64,000 nucleotides of DNA from UBA1847 sp942492205 (lineage in GTDB: Bacteria > Pseudomonadota > Gammaproteobacteria > Steroidobacterales > Woeseiaceae). The notes beneath the pieces were generated by a model, which did no database searches, had not been told where the DNA came from, and was given only the letters and a program-made list of their open reading frames with translations. The translations under genes were made by a program, and so were the position numbers. Location of the stretch: NCBI GenBank assembly GCA_942492205.1, contig CALODT010000001.1:62001-126000 (forward strand), read 5' to 3'. Positions 45,850 to 54,220 of this stretch are shown piece after piece. The number at the start of each line of letters is the position of its first letter. The stretch's first letter is position 1.

Positions 45850-46812
45850 TTAACGAGCCCCGGCTCCCCTGATCGCACCTTCTATCAGCTTGAGCGCCGC
45901 CCGTCGGCTCACACCGCCTGGGTCAAGGTCGAATGACGGTGTCGATGCGATACCGAGCGCCACGGTCTTGGGATTCTCGAACATCAACGCTATCGCTGCG
46001 GCCAGGTCCTTGCTGCTGGGGCCGTCGGCGACGACGAGGTCATGACCGGGTACTTCGTCCGGATCAAGCACATCCATATCGACATGAACGTAGATAGCAT
46101 CCACTCGGTCGGCGAGGCCATCTATCTGCTTTCTCAGGTTCGCGGACAGCTCGCGAATATCCCGCACAGAAAACTGCTGAACCTCATGCTCGGCAAAACG
46201 ATCGGCTTCGAGTGGGTCCAGATCACGTACGCCACCCCAGATGATGTCCCTTACAGGTAGTGGCTCTGCCAGGCCGGTCGTCTTGCGAATGTTGTTCAGG
46301 GCGTGGCCCGCGGCTACGGCTACCGGCATGCCGCCGAGCATACCGGACAGTGTGGTCTCCGGAGTATTGAAATCGCCGTGTGCGTCGATAAAGACCAGCC
46401 CGACACGCCGGGCATTGCCATCAGAATCGTATTTGAGCCCTGCAAGCATGCCGAGCAGATCGTTACAGTTCGCTTCCAGGCCGATGGTGATCAGGTCATC
46501 CTGCAGTCCTTCACGAACCACATCAGCGAAATTCGCATTGGCCAATGCCATGCGATTCCACTCGCCATACTGACGCTCCTGCTCTGCATTGAGGCGAATG
46601 TCCTGGATGGGCCGGATCAGCTGGCCGCCCCACTCACGGATCAAGCGTTCAAGTCCTGCGGCGTGAATATAGTCAGGACTGGTCGACAGCTCCGGCGAAT
46701 TGCGCTGGCCTGCGTACGGGTTCTTGATGACGTCGACGTTGACCGCCGCACTGGCGGCGAACGACAAACCGGTACTCAGAATAGCAACCTGCAAAAAGCG
46801 ATTCAGTTTCAC
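45850..46812 (-). CDS. Exported ureohydrolase-fold protein (third copy), Cys at the first metal His
   Basis: 320 residues from a GTG at 46812, behind AAAGGGGATT. A signal peptide (KLNRFLQVAILSTGLSFAASA) shows export. This is a different, shorter subtype than the pair at 10-13 kb: FIDAHGDFNTPETTLSGMLGGM, then HVDMDVLDPDEVPG, both with intact Asp/His ligands. The first motif, GGDHS in arginases, reads EANCN, so the His that binds one metal is Cys. Variants with GGNCN-like motifs are known among uncharacterised members. Activity may need one metal or be different. It converges with the giant barrel gene (19-nt gap). Confidence 0.8.
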   Translation of the reverse strand: MKLNRFLQVAILSTGLSFAASAAVNVDVIKNPYAGQRNSPELSTSPDYIHAAGLERLIREWGGQLIRPIQDIRLNAEQERQYGEWNRMALANANFADVVREGLQDDLITIGLEANCNDLLGMLAGLKYDSDGNARRVGLVFIDAHGDFNTPETTLSGMLGGMPVAVAAGHALNNIRKTTGLAEPLPVRDIIWGGVRDLDPLEADRFAEHEVQQFSVRDIRELSANLRKQIDGLADRVDAIYVHVDMDVLDPDEVPGHDLVVADGPSSKDLAAAIALMFENPKTVALGIASTPSFDLDPGGVSRRAALKLIEGAIRGAGAR

Positions 46813-46956
46813 TGTTCAATCCCCTTTAATGCCTAGGTAAATCACGCCACTGCCCCGCCAACCAGTCTCGCTAGTGGTGGATGACCGGGCGGCGGCAGCC
46901 CAGGACAGGTATCGCCTACCGATGGCTCGCAAGACTGACCCTGAAGATCGGCAACG

Positions 46957-48702
46957 TTATCGTACGATCTCGCCGTCTCTATAACGGATGCGGCCGCCTA
47001 CGATCGTCATGACGACTTCGGTGTCGAGCAACGCGTCGTCCGGAACGGTTACCAGGTTTTGCGAAAACACGGTGATATCGGCCAGCTTGCCGGGCGTTAT
47101 CGAACCCTTGATATCTTCTTCAAACGCCGCAATCGCGTTGCCCATTGTGTATGAAAACAAAGCGCGATCGCGGGAATACACTTCCTGTGGCTGAAACAAG
47201 GTGCCGTCGGGCAGACGACGCGTCACCGAACAGTGAAAGCTGGCTATCGGGCTGATCTCGTCGACGGGCGGGTCCGTGCCGTTGGTTGGTACCAGGCCCG
47301 CCTCGGCGAGCGTGTTAAAGATGTAACCCCGCTCCCGGGTACGTTTCTCGCCAAGCCTTTCCTCAACCCAGGGCCCGTCCGAACAGGCAAATATGCCCTG
47401 CACGGCCGGGATGACGCCAAGCTCGACCGTCCTCGACACGTCGTCGGGGTGTATCACCTGCGCATGCTCTATACGCCAACGCAGATCGGTCTTGTCGGGA
47501 TGCCGGTCGAACGCCGCCTCGTAGATATCGAGCAGTTCGCGATACGCCCGGTCACCAATGCCCTGGATAGCCATCTGGTAGTCGTGTTCGATTGCTAGCC
47601 TGGCCGATGCTTCGATCTCCTCGACCGGGACAACGTTCAGGCCATTGCTGCGCGGCATATCGGAGTAAGGTTCCAGCAGCCAGCCACCGTGCGTTCCAAG
47701 CGCGCCGTCCAGGACTTTTTCACCGATGCTGCGCACCGTCAGGAAGTTGTTGCCATAGCCGACCATGCGATAGTCATCGAGGCGGCCCGCCATGTCCGCG
47801 GCCTGCTCCTCGAAAGCCATGTACAGGCGTACGGGAAGCTTGCCTTCGTCGGCCATCGCCTTCAGCAGATCGACCTCGGCGAAGGTCGTGCCGAGGTCCT
47901 GGAAAGAGGTGATGCCGTGACGCAGTGATTCCTCACCGGCGAGCGTCACCATGCGGCGGAGTTCCGCTTCCGCAATGCCGGCAGGCCGGCGTCCCTGGTG
48001 GCCGGAATAGGCAATGCGAAAAATGTCCTGTGCCGCCTCCCGCATCATGCCGGTGGGCTGGCCGTTTTCGTCAAGTACGATCTCGCCGCCGTCGGGCGGC
48101 GTGGTGTTGCCGTCGAGTTCCACAAGCGTCATGGCGCGTTGGTTCACGAACACGGCGTGACCGCTGGTATGAATCAGCATCACAGGGTGATCGGGCGTCG
48201 CGTTGCTGAGCAAGTCGTGCACCGGCAGACCTTCGACGAGGTCCGCTTCGCGTGTTTCCCATTTATCCTGGTGCCAGCCGCGTCCGACGATCCACTCACC
48301 GGCCGGCGTCTCGGCCGCGGCACTCGCGACCATCGACACGATGTCGGCAAAACTCTTCGCGTAGCGGAAGTCCAGGATCATCAGCGAGCCGCCAAAGCTG
48401 GTGTAGTGCCCATGGCCCTCGATAAAACCGGGCGTCACCATTCCGCCGCGCAGGTCGATGACTTCAGTGTGCTGGTCGCGATACTGTGACATCTGTTCGG
48501 AGGTACCTACCGCGAGAATGACGTCGTCTTTGATGGCGACGGCTTCCGCGTAAGGGAGAGACGCATCCACCGTTACGACGTCGGCATTGATGAGAAGCAG
48601 GTCGGCGGCGGGGTCGACTTGTTGCGAGTCGCGGCGATCGCAACCGCTCTGCATGGCGATGACGATCACAACGGGCAATAGCACTCGAATCGGTTTCATC
48701 AT
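46957..48702 (-). CDS. Amidohydrolase-family lipoprotein (YtcJ-like)
   Basis: 581 residues. A lipobox (QSGC, Cys21, then Asp) makes it a lipoprotein; Asp at +2 favours the inner membrane by the Lol rule. The amidohydrolase_3 TIM barrel is recognised by PGFIEGHGHY (metal HxH), the long WIVGRGWHQDKW segment, LRWRIEHAQVIHPDD (metal His), and GTDPPVDEISP (metal Asp). Family members hydrolyse amide or cyclic-amide bonds; no substrate can be assigned. It is downstream of a secreted acetamidase/formamidase gene on the same strand, separated by a palindromic repeat. ATG 48702 and 48699 are equivalent starts; the ribosome site is weak. Confidence 0.85.
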   Translation of the reverse strand: MMKPIRVLLPVVIVIAMQSGCDRRDSQQVDPAADLLLINADVVTVDASLPYAEAVAIKDDVILAVGTSEQMSQYRDQHTEVIDLRGGMVTPGFIEGHGHYTSFGGSLMILDFRYAKSFADIVSMVASAAAETPAGEWIVGRGWHQDKWETREADLVEGLPVHDLLSNATPDHPVMLIHTSGHAVFVNQRAMTLVELDGNTTPPDGGEIVLDENGQPTGMMREAAQDIFRIAYSGHQGRRPAGIAEAELRRMVTLAGEESLRHGITSFQDLGTTFAEVDLLKAMADEGKLPVRLYMAFEEQAADMAGRLDDYRMVGYGNNFLTVRSIGEKVLDGALGTHGGWLLEPYSDMPRSNGLNVVPVEEIEASARLAIEHDYQMAIQGIGDRAYRELLDIYEAAFDRHPDKTDLRWRIEHAQVIHPDDVSRTVELGVIPAVQGIFACSDGPWVEERLGEKRTRERGYIFNTLAEAGLVPTNGTDPPVDEISPIASFHCSVTRRLPDGTLFQPQEVYSRDRALFSYTMGNAIAAFEEDIKGSITPGKLADITVFSQNLVTVPDDALLDTEVVMTIVGGRIRYRDGEIVR

Positions 48703-48754
48703 GACGATTCTACGCGATTCCAGCCGCGCCGCGATAAGACGATTGAGGGCGATT

Positions 48755-48799
48755 GGGGACATTCCTGATCCAGCCGCTACTACAAATCAGAATGTCCCC
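48755..48799. repeat. GGGGACATTCC palindromic repeat copy
   Basis: Left arm GGGGACATTCCTGAT at 48755-48769, right arm AAATCAGAATGTCCCC with one G lost relative to the consensus. It lies between two tandem minus-strand genes, just upstream of the amidohydrolase start, where it could separate the transcripts. Confidence 0.8.
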
Positions 48800-48806
48800 G
48801 TTGCCG

Positions 48807-50051
48807 TCAGTCTCGTCCGACAAATATGTCCAGCGGCAATATCGCGGTGACACCCACGTTCGGTACGTCGACCAGTTGACCGATACGCATGTCGACCGCG
48901 ATGCTGGCAATCATGTAGGCCTGTGTCCGGTCATAGCCATACTCCGAGACAATGTAGTCAATCATGGCGGCGAGTGCGTTTCGTGCGGCGAGATTGATAT
49001 CGGCCGACAGATTGCTCAAGCCGGCAATCTTCGCCGAGTCCAGGTAGGCGAGGTCTGCGGGGACGGTGCCTCTCTCTTTCAGCGGGAAACCGGTCACGGC
49101 GTAGAAGCGCTCTGACGGAATCCGGAGCACGGATGCCGGGCCCTCGTAGTGCGGGCCGCGGGACAGGTCCGGCGGCTCATCGACAATACGGGTCGTGACC
49201 GTCATCCTGCCGCCCATCTCGATGGCGGTGCCCGCCACCTCGCCGTCGCCCTGCGCATAGTGGAAGTCACCGACCGCGAGCCCGCAGCCGTCGATGAAAC
49301 AGGGCAGGTAGACCGTGGTTCCGGTCGTGATGTAGCGGATATCCATGTTGCCGCCATGCTCGCGCGGCGGGATCGTGCGCAGGCACTCGGCCGGTTTTGT
49401 GCCCTCCGCTCCGCAAAGTGCCGCCGGCTCCGCCTCATCCGGATCGGGTTTCATCACGGCACCGCCCAGCGCGAACAGCTGCTCTTCGCGCGCCAGCACA
49501 TCGGCAAGCAAGCGGTTGCCGGGCAGCGTTGTCACGACGCCGGGAAAACTTGCGTTCGGAATCCGCACGCCCGGAAGCGCGTCACTCACGGCGTATTCCT
49601 CATTGATGCGCCAGACAATAAAGCGCCCGTCCGTGCCGAACTGGTCGCCGGCGAAGCCGAACGGCCCGGCTTCGGTCCAGCCGACGTCGTCAGGTTCGAT
49701 TGCCTCGATGGTCACCGCCAGCACGTCGCCTGCCTCGGCGCCGTTGATGAAGACCGGCCCGGTCAAGGCGTGGACAATGCCAACGCCTTCACGGGGGTTG
49801 GCATCGGCGCTGGAAAACTTATCCGGGTCGAGGGTCAGGTCGAAGGCGTCGCGACCCAGGAATACGATGCGCTCACCGGGATCCGCGTTGCTAACCATCG
49901 GAATATCGGGGTGCAGGCGGTTGATACATGCCGGGTCCTCGGCACAGCCAACGCTGCGGTCGCCGACGACGATATCGGCCGTCGCCTCCGAAAAAACCGC
50001 CAGGCTGCACAGCAGTCCAACGGCAAAGCAAGTGGATAGACCCAGGTTCAT
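48807..50051 (-). CDS. Exported acetamidase/formamidase family protein
   Basis: 414 residues from ATG 50051, with GGGGTG as ribosome site. A signal peptide (NLGLSTCFAVGLLCSLAVFSEATA) exports it, unlike most cytoplasmic FmdA/AmdA enzymes. Family features: GPVFINGAEAGDVLAVTIEAIE near 100-120, GNMDIRYITTGTTVYLPCFIDGCGLAVGDFHYAQGDGEVAGTAIEM near 230-275 (the conserved HAxQGDGE-like segment), and a C-terminal DYIVSEYGYDRTQAYMIASIAVDMRIGQLVD. The family hydrolyses short-chain amides to ammonia and carboxylate. There are extra Cys residues in the mature protein (C38, C44 and others), consistent with disulfides in the periplasm. Confidence 0.88.
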   Translation of the reverse strand: MNLGLSTCFAVGLLCSLAVFSEATADIVVGDRSVGCAEDPACINRLHPDIPMVSNADPGERIVFLGRDAFDLTLDPDKFSSADANPREGVGIVHALTGPVFINGAEAGDVLAVTIEAIEPDDVGWTEAGPFGFAGDQFGTDGRFIVWRINEEYAVSDALPGVRIPNASFPGVVTTLPGNRLLADVLAREEQLFALGGAVMKPDPDEAEPAALCGAEGTKPAECLRTIPPREHGGNMDIRYITTGTTVYLPCFIDGCGLAVGDFHYAQGDGEVAGTAIEMGGRMTVTTRIVDEPPDLSRGPHYEGPASVLRIPSERFYAVTGFPLKERGTVPADLAYLDSAKIAGLSNLSADINLAARNALAAMIDYIVSEYGYDRTQAYMIASIAVDMRIGQLVDVPNVGVTAILPLDIFVGRD

Positions 50052-50245
50052 ATGCACACCCCGTTAACATTGTTGTAGTGGCGCGTGCCATCGCTGCTCG
50101 CGCGTCGTGCCCATTCTAACCATTAGTCGGGTGCATCGGGCCATCGACAGCGGTGATATCGTCGCGCTGGCTGCATGGCCAGGAGTTCGTGCTGCTGCTG
50201 TAACAAACTTGTCGTTGCCTGCACCTCGTGTGGTGAACTGCCTGC

Positions 50246-50629
50246 GTGGAGACGGGAATCAGGTTTTTTTGGCTGCTGGCGGGCCTGGTATCGGTCGCCG
50301 TCGGCGCTGTCGGTGTGGTGTTGCCGTTGCTGCCAACGACGCCGTTCCTGTTGGTCGCAGCCTTCGCGTTCGCCCGCTCCTCGACGCGGCTGGATCGCTG
50401 GCTGCGGGAGCACCGCTCCTTCGGGCCGCTGATCGACAACTGGCACCGGGACGGCAGCATCGACCGCAAAGTGAAACGAGTTGCGATCATTGTTATCGTG
50501 ATGACACCGGTGTTCACCTGGCTGTTCGGCGCGCCGCTATGGATTATCGTGTGTCAGATGGTCGTCTTGAGCGCCGCGGCGGTTTTTATCCTGACTCGCC
50601 CCTTGCCCTCTGAGGGCCATCGCAAGTAA
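50246..50629 (+). CDS. DUF454 (YbaN-like) inner-membrane protein
   Basis: 127 residues, GTG start at 50246. The motif VGVVLPLLPTTPFLLVAAFAFARSSTRLDRWL is the DUF454/YbaN signature, followed by FGPLIDNWHRDGSIDRKVK and two more membrane helices. The family is widespread and of unknown function. It is 31 nt upstream of the DsbA-like gene on the same strand and may share its transcript. Confidence 0.88.
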   Translation: METGIRFFWLLAGLVSVAVGAVGVVLPLLPTTPFLLVAAFAFARSSTRLDRWLREHRSFGPLIDNWHRDGSIDRKVKRVAIIVIVMTPVFTWLFGAPLWIIVCQMVVLSAAAVFILTRPLPSEGHRK

Positions 50630-50660
50630 ACGTCACCAAGGTTAGAAGGACAACAAACCT

Positions 50661-51350
50661 ATGAGTCAAAAGACCCGAAGCGAGCAAGCAGACGCCCAGA
50701 ATCGCAGTAGTCGAACGAGTCTCATCGCGGCTGCCATCGTAGTCATGGTGTTAGGCCTGGTGGCAGCGACGCTCTTCTATCAAAACGACAACGCCCAGTC
50801 TGTGTCGGAGGAGGCGGAGGCGCGCCAGGCGGCGCTGGCGAGCGTACATTCGCCAACGCTGGGCGATGCGGATGCCAAGGTACACATCGTGGAGTTTCTC
50901 GATCCAGCGTGTGAAACCTGTGCACTGTTCTATCCGATGGTTAAGCAGTGGATGGCCGAGGTACCGGGCGAGATTCGTCTGTCGGTCCGACATGTCGCAT
51001 TCCATTCCGGCGCCGACTACGCGGTCAGAATCCTTGAAGCGAGTCGACGACAGGACAAGTACTGGGAGACCCTGGAAACACTGCTGGCAACGCAGAGCCA
51101 GTGGACGCAGCACCACCAGGTTCAACCCGACAAGATCGCGCCGGCCATCGCAAGTGTGGGCCTGGACATGGAGCAGCTGATGATCGACATGAATGCCATG
51201 GACGTACTGCTGCGCATCGAACAGGACAAAAAAGACGCCGTACTCCTGAAAGTGAGCGCGACGCCGGAATACTACGTGAATGGTCGGCCGTTACCGAGTT
51301 TCGGCCAGCAGCAATTGGCGAACCTGATCCGTGAAGAGTTACAAAAATAG
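50661..51350 (+). CDS. Membrane-anchored DsbA-like thioredoxin-fold protein
   Basis: 229 residues. One N-terminal helix (about 21-41, LIAAAIVVMVLGLVAATLF) anchors a periplasmic thioredoxin domain. The active-site segment EFLDPACETCALFYPM carries CxxC as CETC, and the cis-Pro loop is SATPEYYVNGRPL. A helical insert lies in between, as in DsbA/DsbG-like oxidoreductases (thioredoxin_4). It should catalyse disulfide exchange in the periplasm. AGAAGGA precedes ATG 50661. Confidence 0.85.
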   Translation: MSQKTRSEQADAQNRSSRTSLIAAAIVVMVLGLVAATLFYQNDNAQSVSEEAEARQAALASVHSPTLGDADAKVHIVEFLDPACETCALFYPMVKQWMAEVPGEIRLSVRHVAFHSGADYAVRILEASRRQDKYWETLETLLATQSQWTQHHQVQPDKIAPAIASVGLDMEQLMIDMNAMDVLLRIEQDKKDAVLLKVSATPEYYVNGRPLPSFGQQQLANLIREELQK

Positions 51351-51364
51351 AGAGCCGGAGGCCC

Positions 51365-51418
51365 GTTGGGGACGACCTCAATTCTGTGCACTGGCGCACT
51401 AAACCGGAAATATCCCCC
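51365..51418. repeat. Decayed GGGGAC repeat copy
   Basis: TTGGGGACGACCTCAATT and, after a GC-rich centre, CTAAACCGGAAATATCCCCC. It has the layout of the palindromic repeat with several substitutions. It lies just after the DsbA-like gene. Confidence 0.45.
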
Positions 51419-51521
51419 TTTGCAGGGCCGGAAACGGCGGAAAAACGAGATCTCTGTCCTTTATTCAATGACATACGAGCAATAGCATGGGTCGCTGAAC
51501 GTCGACAATTGGGACCCGATT

Positions 51522-52592
51522 ATGGAAGCGCAGCAAGCTCAGGCACCTCGGACCGCCACCGTTGAGTTCACCGGGAACGCCGGTGAATACTTCAAGATCT
51601 GGATCGTCAACATCGCACTGACCGTCGTTACCCTTGGCATCTACTCGGCCTGGGCGAAGGTGCGAAAGCTGCGGTACTTCTACGGCAATACGTCGATCGA
51701 AGACGGGCACCTCGACTATCACGCGAAACCCACGGCAATCCTTTTCGGGCGCGTCATAGCCGTCGGCATGCTGTTTGCTTACTACCTGCTGTCGCAATAC
51801 GAGCCGGTCGCCGGATTGGTGCTGATCGCGATTATCGTGCTGCTGATCCCGGTGCTTGTCGTTCGCGCCAACATTTTCCATTTGCGCAATACGTCCTACC
51901 ACGGTCTACGATTCAACTTTCAGCGTAACTACAAGGATTCGTTTATCGTTTTCTACGGTGGTGTGCTGATCGCCGTGTTTTCATTAGGGCTCGCCGTACC
52001 GTCCGTTATCTATATGCGTAACAAGTTCATTGCCAACAACACTGGTTACGGTCAGACACAGTTTGAATTCGGCGGTCGTCAGGGTGAGTTTTACGCAATT
52101 TTCTGGCGCTCTGTGGGCCTGGCGCTGCTCGGTGTGCTCGGCATAATGTTGGTCGTCGGTATGCTCGGAGCCGCCATTGAAGCACTGGCGGGCGGTACCT
52201 CCAGTGCCGGTAGTCCGGCTGCTGCGGCGATGGCGATTCTTACCGTGCTGCCGTTGCTCGCTTTTTACGCAGCCATAGGCATCTACGTGCAAACACGACA
52301 GCGCAATTACGTCTGGAACTCGACGACCCTGGGCGACAACAGTTTCGAGTCAACGCTGTCCGTTCGCAGCATGGTGTTTATCCTGCTGACCAATGCCGTC
52401 GCGATCGCTGTTTCATTAGGCCTGTTGATTCCCTGGGCACAGATTCGACTCGCGCGATATCGCGCCGAGCATATGACGGTGCACCTTGCGGATGACTGGC
52501 GCGAGTACATTGCCGCGAAAGATAGCCAGGGCTCTTCGCTCGGTGAGGAGATCGGCGATGCGTTCGACGTGGCGGTCGATGTCGCGTTCTGA
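51522..52592 (+). CDS. DUF898 (YjgN-like) membrane protein
   Basis: 356 residues with six to seven membrane helices. It begins with a short hydrophilic segment and EFTGNAGEYFKIWIVNIALTVVTLGIYSAWAKVRKLRYFYGNT, the DUF898 signature; a second copy (GRQGEFYAIFWRSVGLALLG) starts near residue 185. YjgN-type proteins are of unknown function. Its stop overlaps the start of the M48 protease gene (TGATG), so the two are translated together. The pairing suggests a functional unit. Confidence 0.9.
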   Translation: MEAQQAQAPRTATVEFTGNAGEYFKIWIVNIALTVVTLGIYSAWAKVRKLRYFYGNTSIEDGHLDYHAKPTAILFGRVIAVGMLFAYYLLSQYEPVAGLVLIAIIVLLIPVLVVRANIFHLRNTSYHGLRFNFQRNYKDSFIVFYGGVLIAVFSLGLAVPSVIYMRNKFIANNTGYGQTQFEFGGRQGEFYAIFWRSVGLALLGVLGIMLVVGMLGAAIEALAGGTSSAGSPAAAAMAILTVLPLLAFYAAIGIYVQTRQRNYVWNSTTLGDNSFESTLSVRSMVFILLTNAVAIAVSLGLLIPWAQIRLARYRAEHMTVHLADDWREYIAAKDSQGSSLGEEIGDAFDVAVDVAF

Positions 52593-53584
52593 TGCGCGCA
52601 GCGGCCAGTTACTACGATGGCCAGACGGCGGGTGCTGAGCCGGTAGAACTGCAGCTGATGGGTGGCTCGCTGAGGTTCGAGCTCGGCGGCGCGACCCAGT
52701 GGATAGAACTCGGCGCCATGACCCTGGTGGAACCCGTCGGCAACGCGCCCTGGGTTATCGAGCTGGCGGATGGCGCGTCGCTGAAGATCACCGATCAGGA
52801 CTTCGGTCGGCAACTGGCCGACGAAACCGGCTCGCTCGGCGTTATTCGCATGCTCGAGGGGGCCTGGCATTGGGCGCTTATCGCTGTCGTTGTGACAGTC
52901 GTCGCGAGCTGGGCCGCTCTTACCTACGGCGTCCCGGCACTTTCTACGTCCGTCGCGTTCGCGCTTCCGGAACACGTGTCGGAATCTCTCAGCGATGAGG
53001 GTCTGGGCGTGATGGACGACGTGTTTTTCTACGAAAGCGAACTCCCCGCCGAGACCATTGAGCACGTAACCGCGCTATTTCGGGACATTCAGTCGACGAA
53101 CCCGGAGTTCTCGCTGTATCGACTGGAGTTTCGCTCGTCGATAATGGGGGCAAACGCGTTCGCGGTGCCCGGCGGCATCGTTGTGATGACCGATGAACTC
53201 GTGGAACTGGCTGAGTCCGATGCAGAAATCATGGCGGTACTGGCTCACGAGGTCGGGCATCTTCATCAAAGGCACAGCATGCGCATATTGTTGCAGAATT
53301 CCATTAGCGCCCTGCTGATCGCGGGCCTGACGGGCGATATCAGCAACATAACCGCATTGTCCGCTGCGATTCCAACCGTTCTCATGCAAGCCAAGTACTC
53401 GCGCGATTTCGAGCGCGAAGCCGATGAATTCGCCTTCGACTACCTGGCGTCCCGCGGCGTTCCAACCGATGCACTGTCCGATCTGTTGCTGCGACTCGAG
53501 GATTCCGAGTCTGACGATGATGGTGGTATCCCCGGCTGGCTGTCGTCGCATCCGCCGTCGCGCGAGAGGACAGGCGACAAGTAA
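52592..53584 (+). CDS. M48-family metalloprotease, membrane-anchored
   Basis: 330 residues. A small N-terminal beta domain (about 1-90) is followed by a membrane helix (about 92-114) and an M48 protease domain (about 150-300). The zinc motif is HEVGH (His219, Glu220, His223), and the third ligand Glu is in DFEREADEFAFDYL. NAFAVPGG is the conserved substrate-strand segment of the Oma1/BepA-like group. It ends soon after the WLSSHPPSRER motif, as expected. It is likely a quality-control or processing protease on the envelope side. It is coupled to the YjgN-like gene by TGATG. Confidence 0.9.
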   Translation: MRAAASYYDGQTAGAEPVELQLMGGSLRFELGGATQWIELGAMTLVEPVGNAPWVIELADGASLKITDQDFGRQLADETGSLGVIRMLEGAWHWALIAVVVTVVASWAALTYGVPALSTSVAFALPEHVSESLSDEGLGVMDDVFFYESELPAETIEHVTALFRDIQSTNPEFSLYRLEFRSSIMGANAFAVPGGIVVMTDELVELAESDAEIMAVLAHEVGHLHQRHSMRILLQNSISALLIAGLTGDISNITALSAAIPTVLMQAKYSRDFEREADEFAFDYLASRGVPTDALSDLLLRLEDSESDDDGGIPGWLSSHPPSRERTGDK

Positions 53585-53593
53585 GATCGGGCG

Positions 53594-54163
53594 TCAGCTT
53601 GTCGGAGGACAGTACGGCAGGTCCCAGAGCGGAAAGACCCGAGATAATGCGGACAGCCCCAGCGGGTGTCTCAGGTCGCCAGACGCGATAGCTTCCTTAA
53701 TTTCTTCGAGCGTCATCAGATGCACACGGATGGCTTCCCCGGCATCCGGCGCAGGTTCCTGCACGTCCACCACGTCTTCTGCCAGCCAATGGTGGCAAAG
53801 ATTGTCGTGAATGGCCGGGTTTGCCTGCACGGACCCCAGGTAGCGCCAGCGGCCCTCACCGAAACCGGTTTCCTCGAGCAGCTCGCGCCTGGCGGCCTGC
53901 AGCGAATCCTCTCCAGGGTCCACCGTTCCGGCGACGGGCTCTGTCGTTAATGCGCCGACGCCAAACCGAAACTGCTCCACCATGACGATCTTGTTATCCG
54001 TCGTAACGGCAACCACCGTCACCCAGTCGGGGGCTTCCAACACCATGCGCTGGAACGTATCCGCCGTAGCGGGGTGCTGCATCGTGTCGAAGCGCACGCG
54101 AAAAAGCGGCAGGTCTGGCCCGGATGTACTGTCCAACGTCCGCCACGTCAGGGAATCATCCAT
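53594..54163 (-). CDS. Nudix hydrolase
   Basis: 189 residues. The Nudix box is complete: GTVDPGEDSLQAARRELLEETGF fits Gx5Ex7REUxEExGU. The surrounding fold (VMVEQFRFGVGA, EPVAGTVDPGE, VHLMTLEEIKEAIASGDLRHP) resembles ADP-ribose/ADP-sugar pyrophosphatases. ATG 54163 begins the recognisable domain with GAGAGG upstream; the longer open frame is rejected because it overlaps the divergent hydrolase gene. It converges on the M48 gene. Confidence 0.88.
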   Translation of the reverse strand: MDDSLTWRTLDSTSGPDLPLFRVRFDTMQHPATADTFQRMVLEAPDWVTVVAVTTDNKIVMVEQFRFGVGALTTEPVAGTVDPGEDSLQAARRELLEETGFGEGRWRYLGSVQANPAIHDNLCHHWLAEDVVDVQEPAPDAGEAIRVHLMTLEEIKEAIASGDLRHPLGLSALSRVFPLWDLPYCPPTS

Positions 54164-54220
54164 GTTGCTTACTGCCTCTCGATTTTTCCTTTGTACGAAT
54201 CCCGATGCTATAAACGGCTG

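Noticed and set aside
53083..53096. GGGACATTC inside the M48 protease gene as a repeat copy
   Set aside because: Only nine bases match, with no second arm, and the stretch codes for conserved-looking protein.
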